From Thiorhodospira sibirica ATCC 700588 (GTDB lineage Bacteria; Pseudomonadota; Gammaproteobacteria; Ectothiorhodospirales; Ectothiorhodospiraceae): a stretch of DNA of 41,649 bases. Positions 16,102 through 24,368 of the stretch are shown in pieces. Each line of letters starts with the position of its first letter. The stretch's first letter is position 1. A program made the position numbers and the translations under genes. The DNA is taken from assembly GCF_000227725.2 (NCBI RefSeq), contig NZ_MU255056.1, positions 817,563 to 859,211 on the forward strand. Direction: 5' to 3'. Under the pieces are notes generated by a model. The model did no database searches, was not told the DNA's origin, and worked only from the letters and a program-made list of their open reading frames with translations.

Positions 16102-18459
16102 ATGATCGATCTTCAAGACTACAAGCAGGCCATCGCCGGTGAGGTTCCAGAAGTCACCGAGGTCTTTGAGGCCTGTTACCGCGAGGCCACCCGCGTGATG
16201 AGTCCGCAGGGCCTGCACAATTACCTCGAAGGGGCCAAGGCGTTGACCAGTCTGGGACGTGGCAAGGAACTTCCCTTGACCTACATGGAAGAGATGCCGC
16301 TGGTGGTCAAGGAGGTCGGTGAGGACATCATCATAGATTGCATCAGCGAAGCGATGAAACTGGCCTCCATGGTCAGTGGCGAGGTCATCCGGCTGATGTT
16401 TGACACCCTGCCCACAGCCGCCCGGCGGCTGGGCGATGCCGAGCTGTTGCGCCAGTACCTGCAGCTGCTGCATCAACTCTCGGCCAAGGCCCCGCGCGGC
16501 CTGCGGCCGATGCTGGGACATCTGGATCTGCTGCTCTCCCAGCTCACCCTAAGCGGGCTGCGGCGCTGGGCATTATGGGGCGCGCAGGCCCATGCGCGTG
16601 ACTTTGAGCAGATGATTGCCTATTTTTCCCTGCAATCCGCCGACAGCCAGAAAGTCTTGCAGCAGGAACGGCGCGGCACCTTGTTCATTGATACCCATCG
16701 GCGCTTAAATTTCTATCTGCGCGCCCTGTGGGGCCGGGATTTCTTTCTGCGCCCGATGGCTGTGGACTATGAAAACCCCGCCGCCCAACGGGCCTACATC
16801 GACGGCCTGATGATCTACCTGCCGGATGCCTTTGATGACTATGAGCAAATCAAAGGCAGCGAAATCTACCGCGCCGCCAGCGCCCATGCAGCGGCGCATC
16901 TGATGTACACCCGTGCGCCCCTGTCTGCCGAAAGCCTGAACCCCCTGCAAATGTTTTGCATCGGCCTGTTTGAAGATGCGCGGGTAGAATGCCTCGCCAT
17001 TGCCGAATTTCCCGGCCTCAAACAACTCTGGCGCGGGTTTCATGCACACCCCAATGCAGATTCTGGCGCCGCCCCCGACACCGCCAGCGTCAAAGACCTG
17101 GTGGCCTGGCTGGAGCGTCTCGCCCTGGCATTACTGGATACCGAATATCAAGATACAGACAGCGGCATAATGCAACTGGCGCAGGATTTTCATCAGCGCA
17201 TGGCGCTTGATCCTTGGGCGGTGCAACATAGCTGGGATCTGGGGGTAGCCTTGCATCACCACCTGCGCAGCCACTTCAAAGTGCCCTCACTGCGCCTGAT
17301 CGAACAAGGCATGGGGATCATCTACCGCGATGACAACCGCATCATCTGGGAGTTTGACGAACACGCCTGGGAAGATTTTGAATACCTCCCCGCCAGTCAA
17401 CGCCAGGTGCGCAAATACGTCAATGTCATGGAAATGGTCAACGAAATCGACTGCGAACTGGCTGGCGATGATGCCCAGGAGATATGGGTACTGCAAACCG
17501 AGCTGTTTCCCTATGAAGACGAGGGTATCAGCTACAACCAGATGGAAGGCAAGGAGCCCGTCAGCGAACCGGCGCATTATCAGGAGTGGGATTACCAGGT
17601 ACAGCTCTACCGGCCCGATTGGGTCACTGTGATAGAAAAGCGGCAGGACAGCGCGGATGCGGCCCAGATTGACCGCATCCTGCAAGACAACAAACCCGTC
17701 GCCAGCCGCTTGCGCCACATCATCGACGCGCTGATCCCGGAAGGCATCGTGCGCCAGCGCCGCCAGGAAGACGGCGATGAAATCGACATCAACGCCGCCA
17801 TTCATGCCATGGTCGATCTGCGCCTGGGCAGCACCCCCGACAACCGCATCAACATCCGCTACCAGCGCAAATTACGCGATCTGGCGGTATTGCTGCTGCT
17901 GGACTTATCCGAATCAACCAACGAAGCCCTCGGCGGCAGTGAACGCACCGTCATCGAACTCACTCGCGAGGCCACCGCCTTGCTGGCCTACGCCGTCGAT
18001 GCCATCGGCGACCCCTTTGCGATTCACGGCTTTGCCTCCGACAGCCGTCACGAGGTGCAATACTACCGCTTCAAAGACTTCAATATGCCCTATGACGACA
18101 AGGTAAAAGCGCGCCTGGCGGGGATGCGCGGTGGCCTGTCCACGCGCATGGGCGGGGCGTTTCGTCATGCCGCGAGCCTGCTCAAAGCCCAGCCACAGCA
18201 AAAAAAGCTGCTATTACTGGTCTCGGATGGCGAACCGGCAGACATTGATGTCAAAGACCCGCAATACCTGCGTTATGACACCAAAAAAGCCGTTGAAGAG
18301 CTGGCCCGCGACGGCATCATGAGCTATTGCCTGACCCTTGACCCCCACGCCGATGAATATGTCGGGCGCATCTTCGGCGTCAATGGCTTCACCGTCGTCG
18401 ATCACGTCAACCGCCTGCCCGAACGCCTGCCGATGATCTTTGCCAACCTCACCCGCTGA
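16102..18459 (+). CDS. cbbO: RuBisCO activase subunit CbbO (VWA-domain protein)
   Basis: A 785-residue partner of CbbQ. The C-terminal von Willebrand A domain carries the MIDAS motif DLSES (Asp601, Ser603, Ser605) after RDLAVLLLL, a further Thr/Asp region in GLSTRMGGAFRHAA, and LLLLVSDGEPADIDV. This domain docks on RuBisCO through a metal-bridged contact in the known CbbQO system. The long N-terminal part is mostly helical (HNYLEGAKALTSLGRGKELP). Length fits CbbO proteins. It is the last gene of the cbb cluster and is followed by hairpins and a repeat element rather than by further Calvin-cycle genes. Confidence 0.93.
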   Translation: MIDLQDYKQAIAGEVPEVTEVFEACYREATRVMSPQGLHNYLEGAKALTSLGRGKELPLTYMEEMPLVVKEVGEDIIIDCISEAMKLASMVSGEVIRLMFDTLPTAARRLGDAELLRQYLQLLHQLSAKAPRGLRPMLGHLDLLLSQLTLSGLRRWALWGAQAHARDFEQMIAYFSLQSADSQKVLQQERRGTLFIDTHRRLNFYLRALWGRDFFLRPMAVDYENPAAQRAYIDGLMIYLPDAFDDYEQIKGSEIYRAASAHAAAHLMYTRAPLSAESLNPLQMFCIGLFEDARVECLAIAEFPGLKQLWRGFHAHPNADSGAAPDTASVKDLVAWLERLALALLDTEYQDTDSGIMQLAQDFHQRMALDPWAVQHSWDLGVALHHHLRSHFKVPSLRLIEQGMGIIYRDDNRIIWEFDEHAWEDFEYLPASQRQVRKYVNVMEMVNEIDCELAGDDAQEIWVLQTELFPYEDEGISYNQMEGKEPVSEPAHYQEWDYQVQLYRPDWVTVIEKRQDSADAAQIDRILQDNKPVASRLRHIIDALIPEGIVRQRRQEDGDEIDINAAIHAMVDLRLGSTPDNRINIRYQRKLRDLAVLLLLDLSESTNEALGGSERTVIELTREATALLAYAVDAIGDPFAIHGFASDSRHEVQYYRFKDFNMPYDDKVKARLAGMRGGLSTRMGGAFRHAASLLKAQPQQKKLLLLVSDGEPADIDVKDPQYLRYDTKKAVEELARDGIMSYCLTLDPHADEYVGRIFGVNGFTVVDHVNRLPERLPMIFANLTR

Positions 18460-18576
18460 TGGCGCGTAGCGCCGTCGAGAGCGCACAGCACCCGCTTGGC
18501 CGCTGTTAAAGACTCTCCCCCTGTTAAGGGGGAGTCTCGCCGCAGGCGGGGAGGGGCTAAGGTTTTTTTTACACAT
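18460..18576. other. Intergenic hairpin region after cbbO
   Basis: Contains an inverted repeat around 18508-18537 (GACTCTCCCCCT and AGGGGGAGTC) without an adjacent T-run, then GGCGGGGAGGGGC and an eight-T run at 18562-18570. It may end or stabilise the cbbO transcript together with the repeat that follows. No reading frame is supported. Confidence 0.4.
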
Positions 18577-18659
18577 AACCACCCCGGCGCTACGCGCCAC
18601 CCCTCCTTGAAAAGCAGGGGAATCTTTTTTTATGCGGAGCCGTGGCTCCGCGCTCCCAG
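18577..18659 (+). repeat. Three-hairpin repeat, copy A
   Basis: Three consecutive stem-loops: GGCGC-TAC-GCGCC; CCCCTCCTTGAAAAGCAGGGG followed by a seven-T run (terminator-like); and GCGGAGCC-GT-GGCTCCGC, ending CGCTCCCAG. A second copy at 24287-24368 keeps the framework and changes both arms of two stems. It lies 3' of cbbO, where the middle hairpin may end transcription. Confidence 0.7.
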
Positions 18660-18802
18660 CGCCGAGCCCCGCCCCGGCATTTCTCTTTTATCTCTGAGCA
18701 GTACTTCCTTGATTTTTGGCTAAAAGTATGTTCTTTTTAGGATATGAATACATAAAAATATAATGTTCACCAAACTTCGATTTTTAGGAAGGGAATTTAG
18801 GG

Positions 18803-21800
18803 ATGCATATCAAGCGGCGTTTGTTGATTTCCTTGTTGTCCATCGGGGCGTTGACGGCCCTTTTATTTGCCTTGGCGGCGCATCAGAGTTTGCGTTATAG
18901 CCTGATCCAGGGTTATGACAAGCAGTTGCAGGCGGCGGCGCAGGCGATGCTTGAGTTGGTGCCGCCGGGGTATCATGCGCAGATTACGGGGCCGGATTCT
19001 GTTTCCCCGGAGAAATTTCTCACAGGAATGCACAGGCTGTCGCGCTATGCCGATCAGGCGGGTTTTGCGTATATCTATACCTATATGCTGTTTGATGGTC
19101 GGGTGGTGACAACCGCCAGTTCAGCAACGGAAAATGAGTGGGCAAAAGGAACGCATGATGTGTTTTTTCAGCATTATGATACAGCGCCGCCAGAAGTGTA
19201 TCAAAGCTTTGCCGATGGCCAGACCCGTTATCTGAAATACGGTGATCGCTATGGTGAGTTTCGCTCCATTTTTTTGCCGGTGGATCTAGAGGATGGGCGG
19301 CGTTATCTGATCGGGGTGGATATTTATCTGGAAGATCTTGAACGCGAGTTGCGCAATCTTTTTGTCCTGTCCGTGGGGATTGGGGTCAGCGTCTTTTTAT
19401 TAACCGGCTTGCCGATGTTGTGGGCGACGCGCACGATTATTCGTCCGCTGGAAATGGAGCGGCGTCTGGGGGTTATCTTTGATAGCCTGGATGCGCTGGT
19501 GTATGTCTGTGATCCGGCGAAAGGGCGCATTTTGCTGGTCAATGCTCATGCGCGGCGTTTGTTCGGGGATCGGGAGGGCCTTAGCTGTGAGTTTTGTACT
19601 CAAGGCCCTGCGATGTTGGCCTCCTTCAATGCCCCGGATGGCGGGATGCAGCAGTGGGAGATGCAAAGCCTGCACAATCAGCATTGGTATGCGTGTCGCG
19701 GGCGTTTGATTCGCTGGCACAACCAGCGCTATGTGCGCTTGTTGATTGCCACCGATACCACCCAGAAGGTGAATGAGTTGCATACCTTGGCACAGGAACG
19801 CCAGCGCCTTGAAAGCATTATTCAGGCGACCCGTGTGGGCACCTGGGAGTGGGAGATTGATAGCCACCATTTGCAGGTCAATGCGCAATGGCTGGTGATG
19901 CTCGGGCGGGCGCTGTCGGAGCAGGAATTGCTGACATTGCAGGACTGGTTGAGCTGGTTACATCCCGAGGATGCGGGCCAGTTCTACGCGCATTTGCAGC
20001 GGCATCTGCGGGGTGAGCTGGCGACATGTGACGGCGAGTTACGCATTCGCCATCAAGGCGGACATTGGCTGTGGGTTCATGTGCAAGGCGAGATTGCCCG
20101 CTGCGACGAGGCCGGCACGCCTGTGTGGATGTGTGGTACCCAGGCGGACATCAGTCTGCGTAAAACCGCTGAGGCGCTTTTGCGAGCGAGTGAGCAGCAG
20201 TTTAAAACCCTGTTTCATGATTCGCCGGTGGCGATTATGCTGCATGATGCCCACAGCGGCGAGTTGCTCAATGCCAATGCGGCCGCATATCAGGGTTATG
20301 GTTATGTCTCCTTTGAGGCTTTTTATGCGCATAAGCAATGGCTGACGACGGCGCCGTATTCTTTTGCGGATGCCTTGGCCTTAATTCACAAGGCGCATCG
20401 TGAAGGGCCGCAATGTATTGAGTGGTTGAATAAAACGCAAGACGGTCGAAAAATCTGGGAGATGGTGTATTTAAGCCCGATCCAGATTGATGGGAAGCCG
20501 ATGGTATTGGCGACCTGCATTGATATTACCGAGCGCAAGCAGGCCGAAGAGGCGCTGCGCCAGGCAACGGCTCAGGCGGAGGCACTGGCAGTCAAAGCCG
20601 AACAGGCCAATCAGGCGAAAAGCGCTTTTCTGGCCACGATCAGTCATGAAATCCGCACACCGATGAATGCCATTATCGGGATGAACTGGCTGGCCTTGCG
20701 CACCGAACTCACGTCACAGCAGCGCGAATATCTGGAGAAAATCGACAGCGCCGCCAAGAATTTGCTGGCGATCATCAATGATGTGCTGGATTTTTCCAAG
20801 ATTGAGGCCGGGCATCTTGCCCTTGAGCATATCCCCTTTGCCCTGGATGCGGTAGTGCAGGAGGTGATGGGGCAGATGCTGTGTCTGGCGGAGCAAAAAA
20901 ATCTGCCGCTACAGCAGTGCATAGACCCCGAGGCCTTGCAGGATTATTGCGGCGATCCGCTGCGCCTGCGCCAGATTTTGCTCAATTTATTGAGTAATGC
21001 GATTAAATTTACCCGCCAGGGGGAGGTGTGCCTCAGCATTGCCGTGCAGGCCCCGGCCAGTGCCGAGCGGCTGAACGTGCGCTTTGCGGTAAGTGATACC
21101 GGGATTGGGATTCCTGCGGATAAGCTGGCGCTGTTGTTTGATCCCTTTACCCAGGTGGATGCCTCGACCACACGCCAGTATGGTGGCACCGGGCTGGGTT
21201 TGAGTATTTGCCAGCGCTTGCTGGGGGCGATGGGTTCGCGCCTGGAGGTGGACAGTCAGCCGGGGCGGGGGAGCTGTTTTTCCTTTGTGTTATCGCTTGC
21301 GCGTCATGTGTCCAGCGAGGCGCCCGGCGTGGTGACCTTGGCGGATGCGGATGCGCTGGATGAGGCGAAGTTGGCCATGTTGCGCGGGGCGCAGGTGTTG
21401 CTGGTGGAGGATCAGCCGATGAATCAGCAGATTGCCTGCGGCATGCTCGCCACGCTCGGGATTGAGCCGGTGGTGGCGGAGCATGGCGTACAGGCGCTCG
21501 ATCGGGCGACACAGATGCTGGCGCAGGCAGGGCGCATTGATGCGATTCTGATGGATATTCAAATGCCGGGGATGAGTGGCTATGCGTGCTGTCAGCGGCT
21601 GCGGGCACAGGCGGACATGGCGGGGGTTCCGATTATCGCCATGACCGCCTATGCCATGAGCGAGGAGCGAAAACAATGCATTGCCGCCGGGATGAATGAT
21701 CATATCGCCAAACCGGTGGATTTTCAGCAGCTGGTGACGGTGTTGCAGCGCTGGATTAAACCGACAACAACGGATATCGCTTCAGCGGATACAGGGCAAT

Positions 21801-22228
21801 ATGCAGCGCATCCGCAAACGCCGCTTTCAGATATTCTGCCGGAAAGCTTGCCGGGCCTTGATCTGCAGGATGCAAAGCGCCGCTTTGATGGAAGGCTTGA
21901 GCGGTATTATGAGATTCTGGCTGAAACGGCCCCTGCCTGGCAGCAAAAACAGGGGCAACTGGAACAACATCTGACACAGGGTGAGTGGGCGCAGGCGCTC
22001 ACATTCAGCCACGGTATCAAGGAACTGGCGGCTAACTTAGCCGCCGCTTCACTGGCCGGTGAGGCCGCCCGCATTGAGACCCTATTGCAAGAAAATCCCC
22101 CTGATCTGGCAGAACAACTGCCTCCCCTGATCGCGGCCTATAGCACCGCGTTTACGATAGCGAATGACAGCCTGCGCACCGTGTATCTGGCGCGGATGCG
22201 GGCGGCGTGGCAACAGACAAAGCCCTAA
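18803..22228 (+). CDS. Hybrid sensor histidine kinase with PAS, receiver and HPt domains
   Basis: A 1141-residue membrane sensor. An N-terminal membrane segment (about 7-27), a periplasmic sensing region of about 160 residues (SRYADQAGFAYIYTYMLFDG) and a second membrane segment (about 188-208) are followed by PAS-like modules. HisKA carries His615 in SHEIRTPMNAIIGM. The ATPase domain has NLLSNAIKFT, DTGIGIP and GGTGLGLS. The receiver has phospho-Asp918 in LMDIQMPGMSG. The C-terminal HPt-like domain has His1070 in SHGIKELAANLA. All relay residues are present, so a full His-Asp-His phosphorelay is likely. GGAAGGG precedes ATG 18803. No response regulator with an output domain is encoded nearby, so signal and target are unknown. 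Its end overlaps the convergent hydrolase gene by 4 bases. Confidence 0.92.
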   Translation: MHIKRRLLISLLSIGALTALLFALAAHQSLRYSLIQGYDKQLQAAAQAMLELVPPGYHAQITGPDSVSPEKFLTGMHRLSRYADQAGFAYIYTYMLFDGRVVTTASSATENEWAKGTHDVFFQHYDTAPPEVYQSFADGQTRYLKYGDRYGEFRSIFLPVDLEDGRRYLIGVDIYLEDLERELRNLFVLSVGIGVSVFLLTGLPMLWATRTIIRPLEMERRLGVIFDSLDALVYVCDPAKGRILLVNAHARRLFGDREGLSCEFCTQGPAMLASFNAPDGGMQQWEMQSLHNQHWYACRGRLIRWHNQRYVRLLIATDTTQKVNELHTLAQERQRLESIIQATRVGTWEWEIDSHHLQVNAQWLVMLGRALSEQELLTLQDWLSWLHPEDAGQFYAHLQRHLRGELATCDGELRIRHQGGHWLWVHVQGEIARCDEAGTPVWMCGTQADISLRKTAEALLRASEQQFKTLFHDSPVAIMLHDAHSGELLNANAAAYQGYGYVSFEAFYAHKQWLTTAPYSFADALALIHKAHREGPQCIEWLNKTQDGRKIWEMVYLSPIQIDGKPMVLATCIDITERKQAEEALRQATAQAEALAVKAEQANQAKSAFLATISHEIRTPMNAIIGMNWLALRTELTSQQREYLEKIDSAAKNLLAIINDVLDFSKIEAGHLALEHIPFALDAVVQEVMGQMLCLAEQKNLPLQQCIDPEALQDYCGDPLRLRQILLNLLSNAIKFTRQGEVCLSIAVQAPASAERLNVRFAVSDTGIGIPADKLALLFDPFTQVDASTTRQYGGTGLGLSICQRLLGAMGSRLEVDSQPGRGSCFSFVLSLARHVSSEAPGVVTLADADALDEAKLAMLRGAQVLLVEDQPMNQQIACGMLATLGIEPVVAEHGVQALDRATQMLAQAGRIDAILMDIQMPGMSGYACCQRLRAQADMAGVPIIAMTAYAMSEERKQCIAAGMNDHIAKPVDFQQLVTVLQRWIKPTTTDIASADTGQYAAHPQTPLSDILPESLPGLDLQDAKRRFDGRLERYYEILAETAPAWQQKQGQLEQHLTQGEWAQALTFSHGIKELAANLAAASLAGEAARIETLLQENPPDLAEQLPPLIAAYSTAFTIANDSLRTVYLARMRAAWQQTKP

Positions 22229-23229
22229 AAGTCGAGCGTTAAAAACAGATGCAGTATCGCCAGTACGGCGTCGGTGGTACGGGGTGAGAGGGCATCACCC
22301 GCCAGCAGGTGATTGCCGGGGTCGTCGCTTTGGGCCACGGCAAACAGGGCTTTGGGCGTGGCGCCCAGGCGCATGAAGGTGGTTTCGCTGGCGCGGGCGG
22401 CAACCACTTGATCCTGTGGATGATAGAGCATCAGGGTGGGAATGCGCAGGGTCTCCAGCGGTGCTTGACGCACCGCCTTGACGGCCGCGCCCATCGGCAG
22501 TAGCGCAGTACTGGGAAAGCGGGTGGTCCAGTCGCGGGCATGGGCGGCGTTGTAGGGCGTGAAGTAATAGTCCGGCCCGGTGATCCAGGGGACGAAATGA
22601 TAGGCCCAGGGCCAGGTGAGCATCTGCGCCCGGGGGTCTTTGGCCGCAAAATTGGGGGAGAGCAGGAGCAGTGCCTGAAGGTCTTTGGGCGAATGCGTGG
22701 CCGCGTAGAGGGTGGCCAGCGTGGCACCGGTGGAGTTGGCAAGCACAACAACCCGTTCGCCCAGCCGCTGGCCGATGCTGATGGCCTCGTGTACATCCTG
22801 CATCCAGTGGCTGAGTTGTGCCTCAGCCATCGCCGCACCGCTGCGTCCGTGGCCGGTGAGGCGTGCCAGATAAAGATTGGCGCCGAGGTCTTGGGCCAGC
22901 CGTTGGGGCAGTGGATACAGCTCCCGGTGACTGGCGCTAAACCCATGCAGATAGACCAAAGCGACAGGGGTTACCGCAGGGCTGGCTGGCTCGGCCCAGA
23001 CGATGGTTTTGGCCAAGTCTGGGCGGAGATCGGTCAACGCGGCCTCCTGCTGTGCCAGATAGACCTCAAGATCATCAGGCAGGGCCAGCGGCTGGATATT
23101 CCAGGAGATATCCACCCGTGGCCCGGCAAAAAATCCCGCCACCAGCAGCAACACGACAAGCAGCGCGCTCGCGCTAATGATGCGTCTTTGGCGGCCTTGC
23201 CGCAGCGCTTTATCGCGTGGTTTTGGCAT
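22225..23229 (-). CDS. Membrane-anchored alpha/beta hydrolase
   Basis: A 334-residue protein. The basic N-terminus is followed by one membrane segment (about 17-35, SASALLVVLLLVAGFFAGP), probably an anchor that leaves the enzyme outside the cytoplasm. Hydrolase motifs are VALVYLHGFSASHRELYPLP (oxyanion HG), ARLTGHGRSG, the nucleophile elbow in VLANSTGATLATL (Ser in NSTGA, a departure from GxSxG), the acid in LMLYHPQDQVV and His in DDPGNHLL. The substrate cannot be told; lysophospholipase or esterase types have a similar layout. It converges on the histidine kinase gene with a 4-base overlap of the tails. The upstream neighbour is the tailed pRiA4b protein, in the same orientation. Confidence 0.85.
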   Translation of the reverse strand: MPKPRDKALRQGRQRRIISASALLVVLLLVAGFFAGPRVDISWNIQPLALPDDLEVYLAQQEAALTDLRPDLAKTIVWAEPASPAVTPVALVYLHGFSASHRELYPLPQRLAQDLGANLYLARLTGHGRSGAAMAEAQLSHWMQDVHEAISIGQRLGERVVVLANSTGATLATLYAATHSPKDLQALLLLSPNFAAKDPRAQMLTWPWAYHFVPWITGPDYYFTPYNAAHARDWTTRFPSTALLPMGAAVKAVRQAPLETLRIPTLMLYHPQDQVVAARASETTFMRLGATPKALFAVAQSDDPGNHLLAGDALSPRTTDAVLAILHLFLTLDF

Positions 23230-23273
23230 CGCGCAAGACCTTGTATTGCTGTGGTTGTTGTAAAAAAGCGCGT

Positions 23274-24224
23274 TTAGTCGTCCGCAGCAAAACGGGCGCT
23301 CAGTTCGGTGTTGACCAGGGCGATTTCTTCTGCGCCAAAACGCTGCTGATCCAGGTTCATTTTACCATAATATTCCATCATTTCAGCGTGTTCCGGGTGA
23401 TCTTTGTCGGCCAGAGCCGCCAGGACCTCGTAATAGCCCCAAACGCCGCCGATGTCTTCGGGTGGGCAGGCGCCTTCGCCTTCCAGACAGCTTGGCGCGG
23501 CGAGGGCGGTATTTGGGGGCAGGATTTTTTCAAGCCGAATTTCATGTTCCCAGCTATCGCCAAAGTCATATTCATAGACGATATATTCCTTGGGGTTTTG
23601 TAAGACCTGCTCAAGCCGGAAGCCGGTTTCATCCAGATTGGTTTCGTCTTCATCGCCCATCATGCTCAGATCGGTGATGAGGTAAGTCTCATCCGGGAAA
23701 ACCCCCAGATGGTTATGCGCCGGACGGTAGGCGTGCAGGTGGCTGAATTCCCAGCCCATGACCGTCTGAATGATTTCATGCAGTTGCCCCAGATGGATAT
23801 CGCTTTTGACCTGCACCCGCCGCCAGATTGCAGGATCAGTGTCTAGCAAGGTGATCTTGAGCTGATAGACGCTGCTGCTTTCCTCGGTGCGAAGGGCGCT
23901 GGCCGGGCGCTTGGCCGCGACCGCCCCAGCCACGGCGGCACCGGTAGCCGCAGCGGTGGTACGCGCTGTACGTTTGGCCGGGGTCGCTTTTGCTGCCGGT
24001 TTGGTGAGGTCTTTAATGGCCTGGCTGGCGGTTTTGGTAGCTTTTTTCGCGACCGTTTTAGCGGCGGTTTTAGCCAGTTGACGGGCGCCAGAGCTGGCGG
24101 TTTTGGCCGCTTTAGCGGGCTTGGCTGCGGCAGCGCTGGCAGGGGCTTTAGTCGCAGCCTTGCTGGCAGGGGCTTTGGCAGCGGGCTTGCTGGTGCTGCT
24201 CGGGGTGGTTTTTTTCGTGGGCAT
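23274..24224 (-). CDS. pRiA4b ORF-3 domain protein with Lys/Ala/Pro-rich histone-H1-like tail
   Basis: A 316-residue protein in two parts. Residues 1 to about 110 are low-complexity and strongly basic (KPAAKAPASKAATKAPASAA, AKTAAKTVAKKATKTASQAI), like histone-H1-like or AlgP-type tails that bind nucleic acid. Residues about 118-305 form the pRiA4b ORF-3 domain: VYQLKITLLDTDPAIWRRVQ, LHEIIQTVMGWEFSHLHAYR, YDFGDSWEHEIRLEKILP and PPEDIGGVWGYYEVLAAL, with the family's acidic and aromatic residues intact. AAGGAGA precedes ATG 24224. The biochemical role of this domain is unknown. Domain plus tail suggests a DNA- or RNA-associated protein. The tail is made of Ala/Lys-rich repeats and may vary in length between strains. 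Confidence 0.85.
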   Translation of the reverse strand: MPTKKTTPSSTSKPAAKAPASKAATKAPASAAAAKPAKAAKTASSGARQLAKTAAKTVAKKATKTASQAIKDLTKPAAKATPAKRTARTTAAATGAAVAGAVAAKRPASALRTEESSSVYQLKITLLDTDPAIWRRVQVKSDIHLGQLHEIIQTVMGWEFSHLHAYRPAHNHLGVFPDETYLITDLSMMGDEDETNLDETGFRLEQVLQNPKEYIVYEYDFGDSWEHEIRLEKILPPNTALAAPSCLEGEGACPPEDIGGVWGYYEVLAALADKDHPEHAEMMEYYGKMNLDQQRFGAEEIALVNTELSARFAADD

Positions 24225-24286
24225 GGGTTTCTCCTTAATAGTTATATATATTGCGTCTGGTTAATGATGGCTTTAGGCGGCTTATA

Positions 24287-24368
24287 AATCACCCCACCGC
24301 TACGCGGCCCCCCTCCTTGAAAAGGAGGGGAGTCTTTTTTATGCGTAGCTGGTGCTACGCGTTCCCAG
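24287..24368 (+). repeat. Three-hairpin repeat, copy B
   Basis: Same layout as copy A at 18577: CCGC-TAC-GCGG; CCCCTCCTTGAAAAGGAGGGG followed by a six-T run; GCGTAGC-TGGT-GCTACGC, ending GTTCCCAG. It lies between two minus-strand genes and overlaps the last codons of the transglutaminase gene (stop at 24355). Relative to copy A, stems 1 and 3 differ on both arms while staying paired. Confidence 0.7.

Noticed and set aside
24287-24368. Repeat copy B as terminator of the transglutaminase gene
   Set aside because: The T-run follows the hairpin on the plus strand only, while the flanking genes are on the minus strand.
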